Below, piece after piece: positions 15,621-23,078 of a DNA stretch of 46,765 nt (the first letter of the stretch is position 1; each line of letters opens with the position of its first letter). Both the position numbers and the translations under genes were made by a program. The notes beneath the pieces are model-generated. The model saw only the letters and a program-made list of their open reading frames with translations, did no database searches and was not told where the DNA came from. The DNA comes from WYZ-LMO6 sp964509845 (lineage in GTDB: Archaea; Hadarchaeota; Hadarchaeia; Hadarchaeales; WYZ-LMO6), in the NCBI GenBank assembly GCA_964509845.1, contig CAZDZG010000002.1:1-46765 (forward strand). Reading direction: 5' to 3'.

Positions 15621-16661
15621 GTGTCCGGATTGAAAGAGCCAGACAAGCTGATGACGGCCAAGGAGGCCATCAAGAAGTTTGTGAGGGATGGTTGCAGCCT
15701 GACCCTGGCCAACTTCGCCACCTCCGAGCCCTTCGCCCTGGTCCACGAGGTGATAAGGCAGAGGAAGAGGAATCTTTACCTCATCAAGTCCTCCGGCTTC
15801 ATGGCCTCGGACCAGCTCCTGGCCGCGGGCTGCCTGAAGAGGATCCTCACCTCCTGGCACCTCCGCATGTCCCCCACCTCCTACTACTCCCCCATCGACA
15901 AGCTGCTCAAGGAGAAGAAGGTGGAGGTGGAGGATTACACCAACTGGACGGTGGCCGCCAGGCTGCTGGCCGGGGCCTGGGGACTCCCCTTCTTCCCCGT
16001 CAGGGATTCCCTCCTCCTGACCGACATAGCGAGGATAAGGAGCTTCGAGGGGGAGAACAAGCTGAAGGTGATAGAGAACCCCTTCAGGCCGGGGGAGAGG
16101 GTGGTGCTGGTTCCGCCCCTGAACCCCGACGTGGCGCTGATCCACGCCCAGCGTGCCGACGTGCACGGCAACGTCCAGCTCTGGGGCCCGCTGGGGGACA
16201 CGGTTTACGCGGCCCTGGCCAGCAAGGTGATCATCGCCAGCGTGGAGGAGATCGTGGAGGAGGAGAACATAAGGAGGTCTCCCTTCCTCACCATCCTTCC
16301 GGACTTCAGGGTGAACGCGCTGGTCCACGAGGAGTGGGGCGCCCATCCCATGGAATGCCTGGGATACTACGACATGGATGAGCCTTTCCTCCTCATCTGG
16401 TATGCCCTCCTGACCAGGAAGATGATGGAGAGCTTCATGGACGAGTGGATCTTCGGGGTGGAGAACCGGAGGGAGTACATAGAGCACTACATAGAGAGGT
16501 TCGGAATAGAGAAGCTCAACAGCCTGAGGGCCAAGAAATACCTGTCGGACACCGTTAACCTGGGTTCCACCTTCGAGGGGGACATGAAGAGGTGGGGGAT
16601 AGAGTGGAGCATCTTCGACCAGCCCATCTCCGAGATGGTGGAGTGGGAGGTGGAGGGTTGA
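15621..16661 (+). CDS. CoA-transferase subunit A (glutaconate CoA-transferase-like)
   Basis: This 346-residue protein resembles the alpha subunit of family I CoA-transferases (GctA/AtoD/Scot type). MTAKEAIKKFVRDGCSLTLANF is the usual opening. The RADVHGNVQLWG and later EEIVEEENI segments match conserved family blocks. The enzyme moves CoA between carboxylic acids through a glutamyl-CoA intermediate formed on the partner subunit. GTG 15621 lies 4 nt after the FAD oxidase stop; an ATG at 15651 is an alternative. It overlaps the B subunit by 4 nt. Subunit A is longer than the AtoD class, favouring the GctA subgroup. The acyl substrate is unknown. Confidence 0.85.
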   Translation: MSGLKEPDKLMTAKEAIKKFVRDGCSLTLANFATSEPFALVHEVIRQRKRNLYLIKSSGFMASDQLLAAGCLKRILTSWHLRMSPTSYYSPIDKLLKEKKVEVEDYTNWTVAARLLAGAWGLPFFPVRDSLLLTDIARIRSFEGENKLKVIENPFRPGERVVLVPPLNPDVALIHAQRADVHGNVQLWGPLGDTVYAALASKVIIASVEEIVEEENIRRSPFLTILPDFRVNALVHEEWGAHPMECLGYYDMDEPFLLIWYALLTRKMMESFMDEWIFGVENRREYIEHYIERFGIEKLNSLRAKKYLSDTVNLGSTFEGDMKRWGIEWSIFDQPISEMVEWEVEG

Positions 16662-17608
16662 AGATAAGGATCACTCCCTTGGAGATGATGGCCTATTCCC
16701 TGGCCAGGGAGCTCAGGGACGGGGAGATAGCCTTCGTGGGACAGGGGCACCCCATCGTGGCGGCCTGTCTGGCCAAGAAGTTCTTCGCCCCCAACCTGAA
16801 GATCCTGATGGAGGGGGGGATCTACGGCTCGGACCCCTACCGCCCCCCCTGGCACATCGCCGATCTGACGGCCAGCAGGGGATGCCGCATGCTCACGGAC
16901 TTCGCAGGGGTCTTCCTTGGCATTCTCTCCAGGGGCTTCGTGGACGTGGGAATCCTGGGGTGCTCCCAGGTGGACAAGTACGGAAACATCAACACCACCG
17001 TGGTGGGGGACTACTTCAATCCCGTCCTGAGGCTTCCCGGGAGCGGGGGAGCCCATGAGGTGGGGGCCTTCGCCAAGAGGCTTCTCATCACCCTGGCGGG
17101 GGGAAGGTTCGTGGAAAAGCTGGATTACGTGACCACTCCGGGCTGGCTGGATGGGGGGGACTCCAGGAGGAGGGCGGGGCTGCCGGGGGGACCTGAGGTC
17201 CTCATCACCAAGAAGGGGATCTTCAGGTTCCACCCCGAGACCAAGGAGATGTACCTGGACGCCAGGTATCCCTGGGTCTCGGTGGAGGAGATAAAGAAGG
17301 ACGTGCCCTGGGATCTCAAGCTGGCGGAGGATGGGGTGAAGGTGGCCCCCCTTCCCACCCCGGAGCAGCTCAGGTTCATCAGGGAGTTCTCCCCCCTGAC
17401 CGCCCTCAGGAGGGACTACTACGTTATGGAGAAGCTCACGGAGAGGCACTGGATGCTGGAGCCCTCCGACGAGCCCCTCCTCACCAGGATAGTAGAGATA
17501 AGGGACGAGGAAAGGGAGGCCATAAAGAGGAGGATTGAGGAGAAGAGGAGGGCCAGGGGCAGCTTCTTCAAGAAGGAGATCGAGAGGTGGAGGGCCTCAG
17601 GCCAGTAG
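16658..17608 (+). CDS. CoA-transferase subunit B (glutaconate CoA-transferase-like)
   Basis: This 316-residue beta subunit partners the preceding gene. The motif MEGGIYGSDP (E52) fits the catalytic-glutamate motif ExGxxG of family I CoA-transferases. LGCSQVDKYGNINTTVVGDY is a conserved block of the GctB group. The start is a TTG at 16658, overlapping the stop of subunit A (TTGA) behind a GGAGG sequence. The open frame extends upstream, but the codons there are shadows of subunit A. The C-terminus is an unusually long basic helix (residues about 285-316). The gene runs 12 nt into the convergent AOR gene. Confidence 0.87.
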   Translation: MKIRITPLEMMAYSLARELRDGEIAFVGQGHPIVAACLAKKFFAPNLKILMEGGIYGSDPYRPPWHIADLTASRGCRMLTDFAGVFLGILSRGFVDVGILGCSQVDKYGNINTTVVGDYFNPVLRLPGSGGAHEVGAFAKRLLITLAGGRFVEKLDYVTTPGWLDGGDSRRRAGLPGGPEVLITKKGIFRFHPETKEMYLDARYPWVSVEEIKKDVPWDLKLAEDGVKVAPLPTPEQLRFIREFSPLTALRRDYYVMEKLTERHWMLEPSDEPLLTRIVEIRDEEREAIKRRIEEKRRARGSFFKKEIERWRASGQ

Positions 17609-19453
17609 CTCCTCCAGCCCCAGCTCCCTGACCTTCTCCCTGGTGGGTATGCCGTTCCTGTCCCACCCCACCATCTCGTAGTAGGCGTCCAGCATCTCCT
17701 CAAAGGTCTTCCGGTCCAGCACCTGTCCCTGCGAGAAGCCGTCGGGGAGGGGCTCGGTGAAGAACCTGTCGGGCAGGGTATCGTCCTTCCGGCTTATCCC
17801 CTCCCTTACGTTGAAGAGCCTCTGGAGGGTCCAGATTCTCTCCCCCAGCCGGTCCACCCCGGCGGCATCCATCTCCCATCCCGTGACGGCGGAGAGGGAG
17901 GAGGCCATGAGCTCGGGGGTGAAGACTATGCCCGCGAAGAACTTGCAGAGCACGGCCGACTCCACCACCGTGTACCTCCTCTCCAGCGCCACCTCGGCCT
18001 TGACCTTTTCCCGGTCCAGGGCCTGCGGATCCATGGGGGAGTCCACCGGATACATCCAGGTCATGGTCCCTATGTCCAGGTATAGCATGCCCGTGGTGAT
18101 GTGGCATCCCCCCCTGTTGCCCAGGGCGTAGGTGAGGGCCATCCCCTTCATCGCCCTGGGCTCATACCCCGCGTACTCCAGCCCCTTGGTCTGCATGGCG
18201 TACCTCTCCGCCCCCCTTCCCAGCCTCTGGGCCGCCCTCCGGGTTCCCTCGGCCAGCAGGTCCCCTATCCCCCTCCTCTCCCCGATCCTCTTTACCAGCT
18301 CCACCATGGTCTCCCTGTTGCCCCAGCTGAGGTCCAGCCCGTCCGCCTCCTCCTTCCGCAGGATTCCCTTCTCGTAGCACTCCATGGCGAAGGAGATGGC
18401 CCTCCCGCAGCTTATCCCGTCCATCCCGTACTCGTTCACCAGCTGGTGGCAGACCGCCACGGTCTCCAGGTCGGAGTTGCCGCATCCCGCCCCGAAGGTG
18501 TTGACGTGTTCGTACTCCGGGCCCCACACCACCATTCCCCGGTACGGGCCCGATCTCACCACCGAGACCCTTCCGCAGGCTATGGGGCATCCGAAGCATC
18601 CCACCCTCTTCACCAGGAGGGTCCTGGAGAGGGTGGGGCCGGAGAGCTTCTCCCACTCCTCGAACCAGCCGCTCTGGAAGTTCCTGGTGGGGAAGGCGGC
18701 TATGCCGCTGGTGAAGGAGGTCATGGCATCCGTTCCGTAGAGGTGGAGGGAGCGCACGAAGGGCTCGGACTTCCAGATCTCGTACATCCTCCCCACCAGC
18801 TCGGAGACCCTTTCGGGGTCCGCCACCTCCACCCCCCCGTGCCCCCTCACCGCCACCGCCTTCAGCCTTTTCGAGCCCATCACCGCCCCCGCCCCCGCCC
18901 TCCCCGCCGCCCTCCCCTCATCGTTGATGATGGAGGCGAACCTGACCAGCCTCTCCCCCGCCGGGCCTATGGCCGCCACCCTCACCTCCTGGTCCCCCAG
19001 CTCCTCCCTTATCCTGTGCTGGGCCTGGCTGGTGGTGGTCCCCCACAGGTGATCGGCGGGCCTCAGCTCCACGAAGTCGTCGTCTATCCAGAGGTAGACG
19101 GGTCGGGGGGAGACCCCCTCCACGATCAGCACGTCGTAGCCCGCGAACTTCAGCTCCGGCCCCCAGTGGCCGGCCGAGCTGGACCAGCCCAGGATGGAGG
19201 TGAGGGGGGACTTGAAGACCACCACGTACCTGCCGGTGGGTATCCTGGTGCCGGTGAGGGGTCCCGTGCAGAAGAAGAGCTTGTTGGCCTCCCCCAGCGG
19301 GTCCGCCCCCGGCGGCACCTCCCTGTACAGGAGGTAGCTCCCCAGCCCCACCCCTCCCAGGAACTTCCTGGCCAGCTCCGGGGGAAGGCCCTCCTTCCTT
19401 ATCCTCCCGGTGGTGAGGTCGACCCTCAGAATCTTCCCGGCGTACCCCTTCAT
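17597..19453 (-). CDS. aor: Aldehyde ferredoxin oxidoreductase (tungsten-pterin AOR)
   Basis: This 618-residue enzyme interconverts aldehydes and carboxylic acids with ferredoxin. It starts MKGYAGKILRVDLTTG, as AORs do. It shows the pterin-contact stretch RAAGRAGAGAVMGSKRLKAV (181-200) and the 4Fe-4S ligands C286, C289 and C293 (CFGCPIAC). A fourth cysteine lies in VLCKFF near residue 495. Length is normal for the family. ATG 19453 overlaps the stop of the upstream ferredoxin gene by 4 nt, indicating a dedicated electron carrier. The true aldehyde is unknown. Beside a CoA-transferase and FAD oxidase it could process aldehydes or acids from alkane, fatty-acid or amino-acid catabolism. Confidence 0.94.
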   Translation of the reverse strand: MKGYAGKILRVDLTTGRIRKEGLPPELARKFLGGVGLGSYLLYREVPPGADPLGEANKLFFCTGPLTGTRIPTGRYVVVFKSPLTSILGWSSSAGHWGPELKFAGYDVLIVEGVSPRPVYLWIDDDFVELRPADHLWGTTTSQAQHRIREELGDQEVRVAAIGPAGERLVRFASIINDEGRAAGRAGAGAVMGSKRLKAVAVRGHGGVEVADPERVSELVGRMYEIWKSEPFVRSLHLYGTDAMTSFTSGIAAFPTRNFQSGWFEEWEKLSGPTLSRTLLVKRVGCFGCPIACGRVSVVRSGPYRGMVVWGPEYEHVNTFGAGCGNSDLETVAVCHQLVNEYGMDGISCGRAISFAMECYEKGILRKEEADGLDLSWGNRETMVELVKRIGERRGIGDLLAEGTRRAAQRLGRGAERYAMQTKGLEYAGYEPRAMKGMALTYALGNRGGCHITTGMLYLDIGTMTWMYPVDSPMDPQALDREKVKAEVALERRYTVVESAVLCKFFAGIVFTPELMASSLSAVTGWEMDAAGVDRLGERIWTLQRLFNVREGISRKDDTLPDRFFTEPLPDGFSQGQVLDRKTFEEMLDAYYEMVGWDRNGIPTREKVRELGLEELLA

Positions 19454-19944
19454 TTTCCGACTCCCAGCGCCTCCCCGGAGAGGGAGAGGGCCTCCAGAAG
19501 CTTTCTCCCGGCGGAGATCCTGTTTCTCAGGCTGGAGACCTCGGAGGTGACCAGCTCCAGGGCGTCGGTTGGACAGGCCTTGACGCACTCCGGATCCCCG
19601 TCGCAGAGATCGCACATCATCACCACGTGGCTCTCCTCATCCAGCACGATGGCCCCGAAGGGGCAGACGTTCAGGCACCAGGTGCAGCCTATGCACTTCT
19701 GCGGGTTCACCCTTATCCTGTGCTTCTCGTCCACCTCCAGCGCCCCCTCGGGACAGGAGCTCACACAGGGGGGCTTTTCGCAGAACTGGCAGCTCAGGGG
19801 CAGGAAGAAATAAGGGGGGACGAAGGTGACCCTGATGAGGGATTTCTTGGGGTTGTATCCCTTCTTCTTGGCCTCGGCACAGGCCAGTTCGCACGTTCTG
19901 CAGCCCGTGCACTTCTCCAGGTCCACCTTCAGGTACCTGCGCAT
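19450..19944 (-). CDS. Multi-cluster 4Fe-4S ferredoxin-like protein, AOR partner
   Basis: This 164-residue protein is of the HycB/DmsB-like iron-sulfur type. Motifs for about four 4Fe-4S clusters are visible: CTGCRTCELAC, CQFCEKPPCVSSCP, CIGCTWCLNVCP and CDLCDGDPECVKACP. The C-terminal 35 residues lack cysteines. It probably transfers electrons from AOR. ATG 19944 is 25 nt from a TATA-like element, and the gene overlaps AOR by 4 nt, making a two-gene operon. Confidence 0.9.
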   Translation of the reverse strand: MRRYLKVDLEKCTGCRTCELACAEAKKKGYNPKKSLIRVTFVPPYFFLPLSCQFCEKPPCVSSCPEGALEVDEKHRIRVNPQKCIGCTWCLNVCPFGAIVLDEESHVVMMCDLCDGDPECVKACPTDALELVTSEVSSLRNRISAGRKLLEALSLSGEALGVGK

Positions 19945-19965
19945 TTTGACGTTTTGGCACCGGGG

Positions 19966-19973
19966 CTAAAAAG
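19966..19973 (-). promoter_or_regulatory. TATA box of the ferredoxin-AOR operon (minus)
   Basis: On the minus strand this reads CTTTTTAG, followed by GCCCCGG, centred 25 nt before ATG 19944. Very similar strings stand before tRNA-Trp and the second twin ABC ATPase, so this looks like the local consensus promoter. Confidence 0.6.
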
Positions 19974-19974
19974 G

Positions 19975-21711
19975 CTATCCGTTCGGGCCGGGGCCAAGCT
20001 CGGAGAGGAACTCCACCCCCGGCAGCTCCATGAAGCTCCTCACCACCTCCTCCGGGCTCCCCTCCTTCACCACCTTCCCCTCCCACATCAGCAGGGACCG
20101 GTGGGAGATTTCCCTCACGAAGTCCAGGTGGTGACTCACCACCACCATGGTCAGGCCCAGCTCCCGGTTGAGGAGCTTCAGCGTGTTGGTGATTCCCCGA
20201 AGGGTTAGGGGGTCCAGGTCACCGAAGGGCTCGTCCAGGAAGAGGATGGCGGGGCGGAAGAGGAGCTCTAGGGCTATGGCCAGCCTTATCCTCTCCCCCC
20301 AGGAAAGCTCGAAGGTCTTCCTGTCCACCACCTCCTCCGGGAGCTGGCAGAGCTTCAGCGCGGGCTTTATCACCTTGGAGACGGCCTCCCAGGGGGCCAC
20401 GGGAAAGAGCTCCTTCACCAGCTCCCTGTCCAGACCGAGCTCCTCCAGTCTGGCCTCCGCCTCCCTCTCCGGGTAATCGGAGAGCCTGTAGAGGGCATCC
20501 ACCACCTCCTCCCTGAGCCCCAGCTCCTTTGCCCTTCGCTTGGCGTGGGCCAGGGCCCTCTCCCCCTTTACCCCCAGCCTGGCCATGGCCATCTCCCTGA
20601 CCGAGGCGTGGTAGGGGAGGTCGAGCTCCTGATGGATCCTGCCTATCCTCCTCCTCACCTCCATGGCCCGGTAGCTGAGTCTGGTTATGTTCACCGTCCT
20701 CCCCTCCATCCGGTACAGGACCTCCCCCTCGTCGGGCAGCTCCAGGCCCGAGAGGAGCCTGAGGAGAACGGTCTTGCCCACCCCGGAGGGACCCACGATG
20801 GAGAGGATCTCCCCCTTCCTCACGTCGAAGCTGACCCCCTTCAGCTCGAAGGTCTCCTTGAGGACCTCGGCGTAGTACTTCTTCCTCAGGTTCCTGACCC
20901 TCAGGAGGATTCCCCGCCTGGGAGGGGAGAGGGGAAGGGGGGGCTCCAGTCCGGAGAGGAAGTGGGAGATCACCTCCTTGGGAGGCCCTATCTCCACCAC
21001 CCTTCTCTCCAGCCACATCACCCTGTCGGAGAGGGCCAGGAGGAGGGAGGGCAGATGGGAGGCCACCAGCACCGAGATCCCCAGCTCCTCCCTGAGCCTC
21101 CTTATCTCTTCCACCGCCTGCTTTTTGGTGGCGGGGCAGGTCATGGTGACGGGTTCGTCCAGGAGGAGCAGCAGGGGCCTCTCCCCCAGGGCCAGCTGTC
21201 TGGCCAGCACCAGCCTCTGCTTCTCCCCCCCGCTGAGGGTGAAGGCCGGATGATTCTCCTTGTGAAGGAGGCCCACCGCCCCCAGGATCTCCCTGGCCCT
21301 CTCCCTGAGCCTGGCGAAGTCCTCGGAGTCCTCGGGGGGGAGGGGGAAGGACTCGTCCCCCGTCTCCAGGGCCTGGAGCCTCCTCATCACGTTCTCCAGC
21401 ACCGTCCCCTGCCAGAGCCCGAAGGAGCGCTGCAGGTGGATGGCCGTAAGCCCCCTGAGCCTCAGGTAGTCCTCGGGAGGGGAGGAGGGGGTGAGGACCA
21501 GCCTCCCCAGCCTCACCTCCCCCTTCTCAAAGGGGAGGGAACCCCTGAGGATGCGGATCAGGGTGCTCTTTCCTCCCCCGCTCCTGCCTATGATGCCCAG
21601 GATCTCCCCCTTCCCCAGCTCGAAGGAGACCTCCTCCAGGGCCTCCACCCTCCCCCCTCCCTCCAGCGAGTAGCCCTTGCAGAGACCCCTCACGCTGAGA
21701 AGGGGCTCCAT
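19975..21711 (-). CDS. AtwA-like twin ABC ATPase (component A2 paralog)
   Basis: This 578-residue soluble protein has two ABC ATPase domains. Domain 1 has Walker A GRSGGGKST (42-50), LSGGEKQ (159-165) and Walker B LLLLDEPVTMTC (181-192); the VTMTC tail resembles component A2 proteins. Domain 2 has Walker A GPSGVGKT (307-314), Walker B ILFLDEP (489-495) and an altered signature LSWGER (469-474), with Trp in place of the first Gly. It lacks the zinc-finger insertion of the atwA product at 9363-10982. It has no permease partner and diverges from the mmp/mcr string, so a second, modified A2-type ATPase in reductase activation is the best guess. An ABC-F-like or unrelated role is possible. Confidence 0.8.
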   Translation of the reverse strand: MEPLLSVRGLCKGYSLEGGGRVEALEEVSFELGKGEILGIIGRSGGGKSTLIRILRGSLPFEKGEVRLGRLVLTPSSPPEDYLRLRGLTAIHLQRSFGLWQGTVLENVMRRLQALETGDESFPLPPEDSEDFARLRERAREILGAVGLLHKENHPAFTLSGGEKQRLVLARQLALGERPLLLLLDEPVTMTCPATKKQAVEEIRRLREELGISVLVASHLPSLLLALSDRVMWLERRVVEIGPPKEVISHFLSGLEPPLPLSPPRRGILLRVRNLRKKYYAEVLKETFELKGVSFDVRKGEILSIVGPSGVGKTVLLRLLSGLELPDEGEVLYRMEGRTVNITRLSYRAMEVRRRIGRIHQELDLPYHASVREMAMARLGVKGERALAHAKRRAKELGLREEVVDALYRLSDYPEREAEARLEELGLDRELVKELFPVAPWEAVSKVIKPALKLCQLPEEVVDRKTFELSWGERIRLAIALELLFRPAILFLDEPFGDLDPLTLRGITNTLKLLNRELGLTMVVVSHHLDFVREISHRSLLMWEGKVVKEGSPEEVVRSFMELPGVEFLSELGPGPNG

Positions 21712-21733
21712 CTTACTAGAGAACTCGATGGGG

Positions 21734-21740
21734 CTAAAAG
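21734..21740 (-). promoter_or_regulatory. TATA-like element in the ABC/mmp divergent spacer
   Basis: On the minus strand this reads CTTTTAG, centred 26 nt from the ABC gene start. The same short spacer (21712-21764) must also hold the promoter of the mmp string on the plus strand. No separate plus-strand TATA box is evident, so the two units may share or compete for this site. Confidence 0.5.
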
Positions 21741-21764
21741 GGAGGCCCCACCCAGGAGTAGGAG

Positions 21765-23078
21765 GTGGTGAAGGAAGGAGTGGTCATCGTCTCCCCCGAG
21801 GTGTACTCCTACGGGGCCATGCTGATAGGGGGAGTTCTGAGGGAGGAGGGGTACAGGGTGAGGGTGAAGAGGGGGCTGGAGGGGATGGAGGGGGAGAGGT
21901 GGGTGGGGCTAAGTCTGACCTCCCTCTCCCACCTCAGGGAGGCCAGGAGGATCCTGCCCGCCCTCAAGAGCAGGGGGGCGAAGGTGGTGGTGGGGGGATC
22001 CATCACCCAGGTCCCCGAGCTGGTGCTGCGCCTGCTCCCGGAGGTGGATGCGGTGGTGGTGGGAGAAGGTGAGGAAACGGCCCCGGAGGTCTTCGAGGCC
22101 CTACGGGAGGGGAGGGAGCTGGAGGGGATCAGGGGGTTGGCCTTCCGCCGGGGGGAGGAGGAGGTGAAGACCCCACCGAGGGATCCTCCCCGCCTGGAGG
22201 GCAGGCCCCTCCCGGAGATACCGCCCGACGTCTGGAGGCAGGACATAAGGGGGGCCCAGGTCTACCTGGAGACCCACCGGGGATGCAGGGGCGGATGCGG
22301 CTTCTGCCAGGTCCCCTGCTTCTTCGGGAGGAGGGTTAGGTCCAGGCCGGTGGAGGAGATCGTGGAGGAGGTCAAGGCCTTCCTGGCGAAGGGGGTTCGC
22401 AGGTTCTCCCTCTTCGGGGGCACCTCCACCCATTACGGTGGGGACTTCGTGGAGCTGCTGGAAAGGGTGAGCGAGGTGGTGGGGCCTAGGAACCTCTCCG
22501 TTCCCGATCTGAGGGTGGATGAGGTGGAGGAGGAGGTGCTGGAGGCCCTCCGGAAGTACACCATAGGCTTCGTGATCTTCGGGATAGAGTCGGGCAGCGA
22601 AAGGATGTTAAGGAGGATGGGGAAGGGAATTACGGCGGAGGAGATAAGGGAAGGGGTGGAGAAGGCGAAGGAGGCGGGACTGGAGGTGGGAGGGGCCTTC
22701 ATCGTGGGTTATCCCGGGGAGACGGAGGAGGATTATGAGGAGACCAGGAGGATGGTGGAGGAGCTGATGCTGGATGAGTACACCATAAGCCTGGCGGATC
22801 CCCTGCCCGGCACCCCCCTGGCCGAGCAGGTCCTCCTCCTCCCGGAGGAGGAGAATCCCGTCTTCCAGAGGGAGGAAAGGGGAAGGGGGAAGAGGCTTGG
22901 CCTGACGGTGGCGGAAAGCAGGGCCCTTGACCTCATGCTGACCGCCGCCTGCGCCCGCTCCAGGCCCATTCCCCTCACCGACTCCTTCTACAGGAGGCTG
23001 GTGGAGGAGGTGAGGAGGCAGGGGGAGGAGATAAGGGCCAACACCAGGGACCTCAAGAGGTGCCTGGCGGGAAGATGA
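21765..23078 (+). CDS. B12-binding radical SAM protein, candidate MCR-modifying methyltransferase
   Basis: This 437-residue protein has an N-terminal cobalamin-binding-like domain (residues about 1-125, with VVVGEGEETAPEVFEAL). A radical SAM domain follows, with the CxxxCxxC cluster motif at C174, C178 and C181, then GIESGSERMLRRMGKGIT and GYPGETEEDYE. A cobalamin-dependent radical SAM enzyme at the head of an mmp string is a strong candidate for methylating a residue of the reductase alpha subunit. Its layout recalls the family proposed for glutamine C-methylation (MgmA/TIGR04014), and it is less like the arginine methylase Mmp10. That assignment is inference. The start is one of two adjacent GTG codons after GGAG. 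It overlaps mmp3 by 4 nt. Confidence 0.8.
   Translation: MVKEGVVIVSPEVYSYGAMLIGGVLREEGYRVRVKRGLEGMEGERWVGLSLTSLSHLREARRILPALKSRGAKVVVGGSITQVPELVLRLLPEVDAVVVGEGEETAPEVFEALREGRELEGIRGLAFRRGEEEVKTPPRDPPRLEGRPLPEIPPDVWRQDIRGAQVYLETHRGCRGGCGFCQVPCFFGRRVRSRPVEEIVEEVKAFLAKGVRRFSLFGGTSTHYGGDFVELLERVSEVVGPRNLSVPDLRVDEVEEEVLEALRKYTIGFVIFGIESGSERMLRRMGKGITAEEIREGVEKAKEAGLEVGGAFIVGYPGETEEDYEETRRMVEELMLDEYTISLADPLPGTPLAEQVLLLPEEENPVFQREERGRGKRLGLTVAESRALDLMLTAACARSRPIPLTDSFYRRLVEEVRRQGEEIRANTRDLKRCLAGR

Noticed and set aside
14120..15721. 533-residue minus-strand frame over the FAD oxidase
   Set aside because: It is antisense to a clearly conserved gene and shows the His/Pro/Leu/Gly bias of a GC-rich shadow frame.
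18101..19813. 570-residue plus-strand frame over AOR
   Set aside because: It is antisense to AOR and its ferredoxin, both with complete catalytic and cluster motifs; no family features are present.
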